DNA from: Microbacterium sp. Root61
Lineage (GTDB): Bacteria; Actinomycetota; Actinomycetes; Actinomycetales; Microbacteriaceae
Direction of reading: 5' to 3'
DNA length: 64,000 bases
Assembly (NCBI RefSeq): GCF_001427525.1
Contig: NZ_LMGU01000001.1
Span: forward strand, 2,169,116 to 2,233,115
The stretch's first letter is position 1; every line of letters starts with the position of its first letter. The notes beneath the pieces were generated by a model that saw nothing but the letters and a program-made list of their open reading frames with translations, made no database searches and had not been told where the DNA came from. Shown here piece after piece: positions 59,472 to 64,000 of the stretch. Made by a program: the position numbers and the translations under genes.

Positions 59472-60275
59472 ATGTCCCACACTTCGACCACCACCGTCGA
59501 GGGCCTGTACAACTTCCGGGACACCGGCGGGATGCCGCTCGTCACCGGCGGGGAGTCGAACGCGGGAGTGCTCTTCCGCTCCGACGCACTCGGCGGCCTC
59601 ACGCCGGCCGGACTCGATGCGCTCGCCGCCACTCCCCTGGGAGTGATCGTCGACTTTCGCACGGCCGAGGAGCGGCGGTCGGCGCCGGATCGGCTTCCCA
59701 CGTCCCGGCCATTCCGCACGGTCGACCTCTCGATCCTGGAGGGTGCGATGGCGGACACCATGAAGCAGCTGATCGGTGGGGGCACAACTCCGTCCCCCGA
59801 CGCTGTCGCCCAGGCGTTGGCGTCGATCCCTTCACTGGGCGACATGTACGTCGGGATGCTGGAGCACGGCGCCCCCGCGTTCGCAGAGGTCGCCCGCCTC
59901 GTGGGCAGTTCCACCGATGACGCCCCGACCGCCGTGCTGGTGCATTGCACCGCGGGGAAGGACCGCACAGGAGTCGCGACGGCGTTGATGCTCGATGTCG
60001 CAGGAGTCGAGCGCGCGGCGATCGTGGCCGACTACGCGGCATCGCAGGATAATCTCGCCGGCCCGTGGGCGGACGGGATCCTCCACATGGTCGCCTCCTT
60101 CGGTCTGCCGGTCACGCCCGCCCTGCGCACGCTCGCCACCGGCACACCGCCCGAGGCGATCGAGCAGGCGCTGGCGTGGGTCGACGCGGGATTCGACGGC
60201 ACCGCCGGCTACCTGCGCTCCGGTGGGCTCACCGACACCGAGCTCGCCGCGCTCCGCGCACGCCTCGCCGGCTGA
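59472..60275 (+). CDS. Tyrosine-protein phosphatase-like protein (PtpB/DSP type)
   Basis: A 267-residue phosphatase. The P-loop HCTAGKDRTG near residue 155-164 supplies catalytic Cys and Arg, and the N-terminal NFRDTGG plus LFRSDAL and DFRTAEER segments are the usual companions of the Mycobacterium PtpB-like group. These act on phosphotyrosine, phosphoserine or phosphoinositides. The GGAGG ribosome site fixes the start. No partner kinase adjacent. Probably cytosolic or secreted without a visible signal. Confidence 0.87.
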   Translation: MSHTSTTTVEGLYNFRDTGGMPLVTGGESNAGVLFRSDALGGLTPAGLDALAATPLGVIVDFRTAEERRSAPDRLPTSRPFRTVDLSILEGAMADTMKQLIGGGTTPSPDAVAQALASIPSLGDMYVGMLEHGAPAFAEVARLVGSSTDDAPTAVLVHCTAGKDRTGVATALMLDVAGVERAAIVADYAASQDNLAGPWADGILHMVASFGLPVTPALRTLATGTPPEAIEQALAWVDAGFDGTAGYLRSGGLTDTELAALRARLAG

Positions 60276-60325
60276 CACCGCGCCGCAGCCTCGATCCCGT
60301 CCAGCGGAGACAGCGCGAGTGAGGC

Positions 60326-62326
60326 TCAGGCGCGATCACTCCTGGATCGATGCATCGTGGCACCCTTCCTGCGCTCGATGAGAGTCGTCCGTGCCGTCAC
60401 GAACTCGCCCACGACTTCGTCCAGCGCGCCCGGCGGCACGATCAATTCGGCCGGCGCCCTTCCTGTGGTGACGGCATCCGCGAGATCGTCCAGTGCCGCG
60501 CACACGGCGTCGACGGCGTGCGCATCCAGTGACACCCCCGATGCCGCGGTCTCGGTCGCGACGGCGGTGACGGCATCCGTGACCCGCTCCAACGCAGTGA
60601 TCTCGGGCAGCCAGGATGCCGTCGCCGCACTGATCGCGGGGGGTTCCGCGAGCGACTTGGCGATCGCGGTGCGAGCGTCCGAGATGCGGCGATAGACCAC
60701 TCGGCGCGCCGTCGCGCGATCCGCGCCATCAGGGTGGCGCATCGCGACGTCGGCGTAGGAGCTCAGCGATCGAGCGAGTTCACCCACTTGTGCAGCGAAG
60801 TGCCGAGGGGCATGCCATGTCTGGGGCCACGGCAGGTACCCGAGGAGGAGGACGATCGCGCATCCGAGGAGCGTGTCGAGCAGACGGATTTCGACCAGTC
60901 CGGAACTGCTGCTCACGTGGAGTTCCACGAGGAGCACCGCGAGCGGTGTGGTGACGATCGAGTACAGGCCGTAGTTGCGCGGCATGACGATCGGGATGCT
61001 GGCCGCGAGAAGCAGGATGATGAGGACCTGCCAGCCGTCTCGCGGTATGAGCGCCACGGCGAGCGAGCCGATGGCCACACCGATCAGCGTGCCCACCCCG
61101 CGTTGCACGGCCCGGCCGAACACCGATCCGAAGTCCGGTTTCATGACCTGCGCGACGGTCAGCATCACCAGGTACGGGCGCTCGATCTGCCAGGCGAGGC
61201 AGAGCGCCTGCGCGACGGTCATGCAGAGGACCAGCCGCAGAATCGAGTTCCACAGCTCGGTGCCCGTGGTGAGTGCACGCCCCGCCGCACGCAACCGCGA
61301 GAGAGCGGACGGTGTGGACGGGAGCGACAGTTCCACGTCGTCGACGGCCCGGCCGCCCTCCGAGGCCACCCTGCCGATGACGCGGGCCAGGTGACGCAGC
61401 GATGCGCCGAGCGCCGCCTCCCCCTCAGGTCCGTGGGCGAGGGGAGGAAGGCGAGGACGCGTCCGCGCGGGATCCGTGACCCAGCCCGCAACGCCGCGCA
61501 GGTAGAGGACGATCTCGTTCTCCGCTGTACGACCCTCCTCAGCCATCGCGATCACGGCATCCACCACAGGGGCAGAGGCGTTGAGCACAGCCACCAGCCT
61601 CTGCCATCGCAGATCATGCGCAGCGATGTCGGTGCGCGAGGCGACCAGCACGTCGTACGCGTCGTTGAGTGCCTTCGTCAATGCCGTACCCGCCGCGCCA
61701 CGGCTCGCCGCGTCCTCGGCCACGAGCTGGTCGGAAAGTGCGGAGTAGACGAGGGCGACTGCCTGCCGTTCGGGTGCGAACGCGCGCCCCGCATACGCGG
61801 CCGCCACCGCCGTCAGCAATACGCGCCACATTGCGCCGACGAAGAAGATGAGGGGCGCCATCCACGGCGAGGCGAGTCCGAAGTCGGCGTTGGCCGCGGT
61901 CACGGCGAACATCAAGAAGTAGACGGCGGACTTGGATACCGTCGCGCTGATCGCGCCGGACACGCCGGAGAGGAGCGTCGCGGCGATCACAGCGACAACC
62001 GTCAGCGCTGCATGCCCATGGACCGCCGTGCCGAGAGCGAAGCCGAACCCGGCCATGAATGATGCAAAGACCATTCGGTGGACGCGCTCGATACCGGCGG
62101 CGCCGACATCCATCGCTGTGGCCACGAGCGCACCCATCGATGCCAGTGCCCCGGCGCCGATGGCAGCATCGTTGTGCGGTGCGAGAAGAAGGCTGACCCC
62201 GACCGGTGCGGTGATCCCCACAGCCGCAAGCGCGACACGGTCCCACTGCACCCGTGATGGAGTCGTGCGTACGAGTGCTCGCGCCCACGCTTCGCTGTCG
62301 TCGACCGCCCGGCGCAGGGGAGTCAT
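60326..62326 (-). CDS. FUSC-family (aromatic acid exporter-like) membrane protein
   Basis: A 666-residue protein with two halves, each with about five to six helices followed by a cytosolic helical region. The second half contains RLVLCMTVAQALCLAW and MKPDFGSVFGRAVQRGVGTL, the FUSC/YccS hallmark. Such proteins are linked to efflux of aromatic carboxylic acids or to membrane stress. Start ATG 62326 overlaps the stop of the DMT-type gene by four bases. Coupled with it and with the antiporter upstream. Confidence 0.85.
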   Translation of the reverse strand: MTPLRRAVDDSEAWARALVRTTPSRVQWDRVALAAVGITAPVGVSLLLAPHNDAAIGAGALASMGALVATAMDVGAAGIERVHRMVFASFMAGFGFALGTAVHGHAALTVVAVIAATLLSGVSGAISATVSKSAVYFLMFAVTAANADFGLASPWMAPLIFFVGAMWRVLLTAVAAAYAGRAFAPERQAVALVYSALSDQLVAEDAASRGAAGTALTKALNDAYDVLVASRTDIAAHDLRWQRLVAVLNASAPVVDAVIAMAEEGRTAENEIVLYLRGVAGWVTDPARTRPRLPPLAHGPEGEAALGASLRHLARVIGRVASEGGRAVDDVELSLPSTPSALSRLRAAGRALTTGTELWNSILRLVLCMTVAQALCLAWQIERPYLVMLTVAQVMKPDFGSVFGRAVQRGVGTLIGVAIGSLAVALIPRDGWQVLIILLLAASIPIVMPRNYGLYSIVTTPLAVLLVELHVSSSSGLVEIRLLDTLLGCAIVLLLGYLPWPQTWHAPRHFAAQVGELARSLSSYADVAMRHPDGADRATARRVVYRRISDARTAIAKSLAEPPAISAATASWLPEITALERVTDAVTAVATETAASGVSLDAHAVDAVCAALDDLADAVTTGRAPAELIVPPGALDEVVGEFVTARTTLIERRKGATMHRSRSDRA

Positions 62327-63228
62327 TCCTTGCGGCTCTCCGCACTCGACAGCGCGAACACTCCCCCGATCGCAACCGCCCCTGCTGCCGCAAACGCGAA
62401 GAATGCCCAGAGCGGGGCACTGCTCGCTTCGCCGAGGATCCCGATACCGAGCACCACCGCGATGGCGGGGTCGACCACGGTGAGGCCGGCGATGACGACC
62501 TCGGGGCGGTTCGCAGCGTGCGCACGTTGCACGAAGTAGATCGAGAGGAAGCCCGCGATGCCGATGCCGATGATGCACCCGATGGTCAGCAGGTTCTCGA
62601 CATCCCACTTCAGACCGCCGCCCTGCAGTGCCGACTGCACCCGCAGGATGACGGTCTTGCCGAGCGTCGCAACGAACGCCGAGTAGATGCCGCCGAGAAG
62701 CACCCACGTCACCGGCGGCGTGCGACGATGACGTCCGAATATCCAGACGATCGCTGTCGTGAGCAACACAACGGCCAGGACGATGAGCACATCGATGAGT
62801 TGACCGGCGGTGATGGCCTGCTGCGTACTCACGAGAGCGGCGACCGTGACGAATCCGGCGACGCCGATGACACACACCGCGATCGCCCACACCACCGCGC
62901 GAGACGGCAGTCGCTTCGCGAAGATCGCCGTCAAGAGTGCGGTGAACACCAGGGCCGCCACCCCGATCGGCTGGACGACCATCAGCGGCGCGAACGCGAG
63001 GCTCCCCATCTGGAGCAGCACGGCAGCGCCGAGGAGGACCGCGCCGAGGAGCCAGATGTGATTGCGCACGAGGTTCATCGCCTTGGAGCCGTCGACTCCG
63101 CGTGCCGCTCCCGCCTCCATCGCCCGGACCCCGCGCGCCTGCAACAGATTGCCGACGGCAAGAGCGGCCGCGGACCCGATCGCCAACGCGATTCCCACGA
63201 GGGGCGCTGAACTCAGTTCCACGGTCAC
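62323..63228 (-). CDS. DMT-superfamily (EamA-like) membrane protein
   Basis: A 301-residue protein with about ten helices. N-terminal ALAIGSAAALAVGNLLQARG and the mid part GGIYSAFVATLGKTVILRVQ resemble DMT proteins of the NIPA/EamA-like group. Start is the GTG at 63228, which overlaps the antiporter stop as GTGA. Likely transports a small metabolite or ion; no more can be said. Coupled by 4-base overlaps on both sides. Confidence 0.8.
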   Translation of the reverse strand: MTVELSSAPLVGIALAIGSAAALAVGNLLQARGVRAMEAGAARGVDGSKAMNLVRNHIWLLGAVLLGAAVLLQMGSLAFAPLMVVQPIGVAALVFTALLTAIFAKRLPSRAVVWAIAVCVIGVAGFVTVAALVSTQQAITAGQLIDVLIVLAVVLLTTAIVWIFGRHRRTPPVTWVLLGGIYSAFVATLGKTVILRVQSALQGGGLKWDVENLLTIGCIIGIGIAGFLSIYFVQRAHAANRPEVVIAGLTVVDPAIAVVLGIGILGEASSAPLWAFFAFAAAGAVAIGGVFALSSAESRKE

Positions 63229-64000
63229 TTCTCGCTTTCCAGGTGAAGCTTCACGCTGATCTCGTAGGCGTCGAGCTCGTCGAGGACGTACCGAAGAGCG
63301 CTGGTGCTGTGGCGTCCCGACCGGCCGAGCTCGTGCAGCCGACTTCGCATCACCGCGACAAGTGCGAGCTCGAATTCGAGAGCTTCTGGCGCGTCCGAGC
63401 CATCGGTGGGGGCGAGCGGGGCGACGAACCGCGACCCCGGGAGCGCGTAGAGCCCCTCCGAGAACGGCTGGCGGTCCGCGCGCACCAACGCTCCACCGTC
63501 GATCGCGGCCTGGGCGGCGTCGCGCAGTTGCCCGTCGATCGCGCGGATCTCCTCGCGCGGTGGACCGCTGGCACCGGTCTTGCGCAAACCGAGAAGACGA
63601 GCGAGAACCGGAAGCGTCAGCCCCTGCAGGAGAAGACTCCCCGCAGCCACGAGGAACGCGATGAACACGAGGAGGTCGCGGTCGGGGGTGTCGCGCGGCA
63701 AGGTCTGGGCGGCCGCGAGGGTGACGGCCCCGCGCATGCCCGCCCACACGATGATCGTGTTGTGCTTCCAGGTGAGGGGCGACGCGTCGAAGTAGTCGAT
63801 ATCGGCGTTCATCCGTCCGATGCGCGTTCTGCTCTTCCTCCGGCGTGCGGCCGAAGATGTGGAAGGTCGTGCCGCGCGCCGGGGATGGCCGGCGGTATCG
63901 GGATCGGGATGCTGCGAGGCAACGCCGCTGGCAACCAGGCGCTTGCGCACCGAGCGCTGCACGCGGATGGCGTGAACACGGAGCATCGGAAAGACATAGG
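63225..64000 (-). CDS. CPA1-family sodium/proton antiporter, 3' part only
   Basis: The frame continues past the window edge, so only about the last 258 residues are seen. The segment KHNTIIVWAGMRGAVTLAAA is the conserved helix of bacterial Na+/H+ antiporters of the CPA1 group. Two more helices follow (LLVFIAFLVAAGSLLLQG) and then a long cytosolic C-terminal domain ending HLESEK. A charged, basic segment before WAGMRG could be an interhelical loop. It is upstream of the DMT-type gene with a GTGA overlap. Family call is good; length unknown. Confidence 0.83.
   Translation of the reverse strand, partial: YVFPMLRVHAIRVQRSVRKRLVASGVASQHPDPDTAGHPRRAARPSTSSAARRRKSRTRIGRMNADIDYFDASPLTWKHNTIIVWAGMRGAVTLAAAQTLPRDTPDRDLLVFIAFLVAAGSLLLQGLTLPVLARLLGLRKTGASGPPREEIRAIDGQLRDAAQAAIDGGALVRADRQPFSEGLYALPGSRFVAPLAPTDGSDAPEALEFELALVAVMRSRLHELGRSGRHSTSALRYVLDELDAYEISVKLHLESEK

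Overview
The window is high-GC (close to 70 percent by eye), densely coded DNA with many 4-base ATGA/GTGA gene overlaps. It carries actinobacterial families: a MetPS-type methionine importer, a ThrE exporter, DUF6325 and DUF1269 proteins, a LuxR-type large ATPase regulator and a UbiB-like kinase. This and the very frequent hexamer GGATGC/GCATCC point to a Microbacteriaceae chromosome, most likely Microbacterium; that assignment is inference. I see no rRNA, tRNA, CRISPR array, phage or intact insertion sequence.

Region 1 (1-7.9 kb) is a peripheral oxidation cluster. It has a thioredoxin-reductase-like flavoprotein, two short-chain dehydrogenases and an MHS-type transporter, an IclR regulator, and a Baeyer-Villiger monooxygenase with an alpha/beta hydrolase. 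Together they fit alcohol to ketone to ester to acid plus alcohol. One operator-like sequence occurs at the IclR start and again upstream of the hydrolase-monooxygenase pair. A ThrE-like exporter with a long Ser/Thr/Pro linker follows (8.0-9.8 kb).

Region 2 (9.8-24.6 kb) is a long minus-strand catabolic cluster: a family-5 solute-binding lipoprotein, two Dpp-type permeases, two ATPases, a Gfo/Idh/MocA dehydrogenase, a metallo-beta-lactamase-fold protein with a damaged metal motif, a COG3964-type amidohydrolase, a 3-hydroxyacyl-CoA-dehydrogenase-like protein, an MDR dehydrogenase, a SelA-like PLP enzyme, a fumarylacetoacetase-family enzyme, RidA, an IclR regulator and a PHP-type hydrolase. A related inverted repeat lies before the binding protein and before the MDR gene. 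The genes fit uptake and breakdown of an amino- or acylamino-substituted sugar acid or similar compound; the substrate is unknown.

Region 3 (24.7-44.5 kb) is mixed accessory DNA: a decayed asparaginase gene, cell-envelope and stress-type small proteins, a LAL regulator, a lipase-like hydrolase, an SDR, MetP/MetS, a multi-pass membrane protein with a duplicated fragment of itself nearby, a lower-GC patch with a flavin reductase and a 28-base perfect palindrome, and small regulator/enzyme groups (TetR, GNAT, AhpD, PaaX, SGNH hydrolase).

Region 4 (44.7-56.7 kb) is the most interesting part: a minus-strand operon that reads as a PTS-free peptidoglycan amino-sugar salvage system. In order of transcription it encodes a family-5 binding protein, two Dpp-type permeases, a double ATPase, an unrecognised cytoplasmic TIM-barrel protein, an RpiR regulator, a fusion of MurNAc-6-phosphate etherase (MurQ) with a BadF/NagK-type sugar kinase, and a secreted GH20 hexosaminidase carrying a laminin-G and two discoidin domains. 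A perfect 17+1+17 palindrome lies in the operon promoter.

Region 5 (57-64 kb) holds a UbiB-like kinase, a tyrosine phosphatase, an FUSC-type membrane protein, a DMT-type transporter and the end of a CPA1 sodium/proton antiporter.
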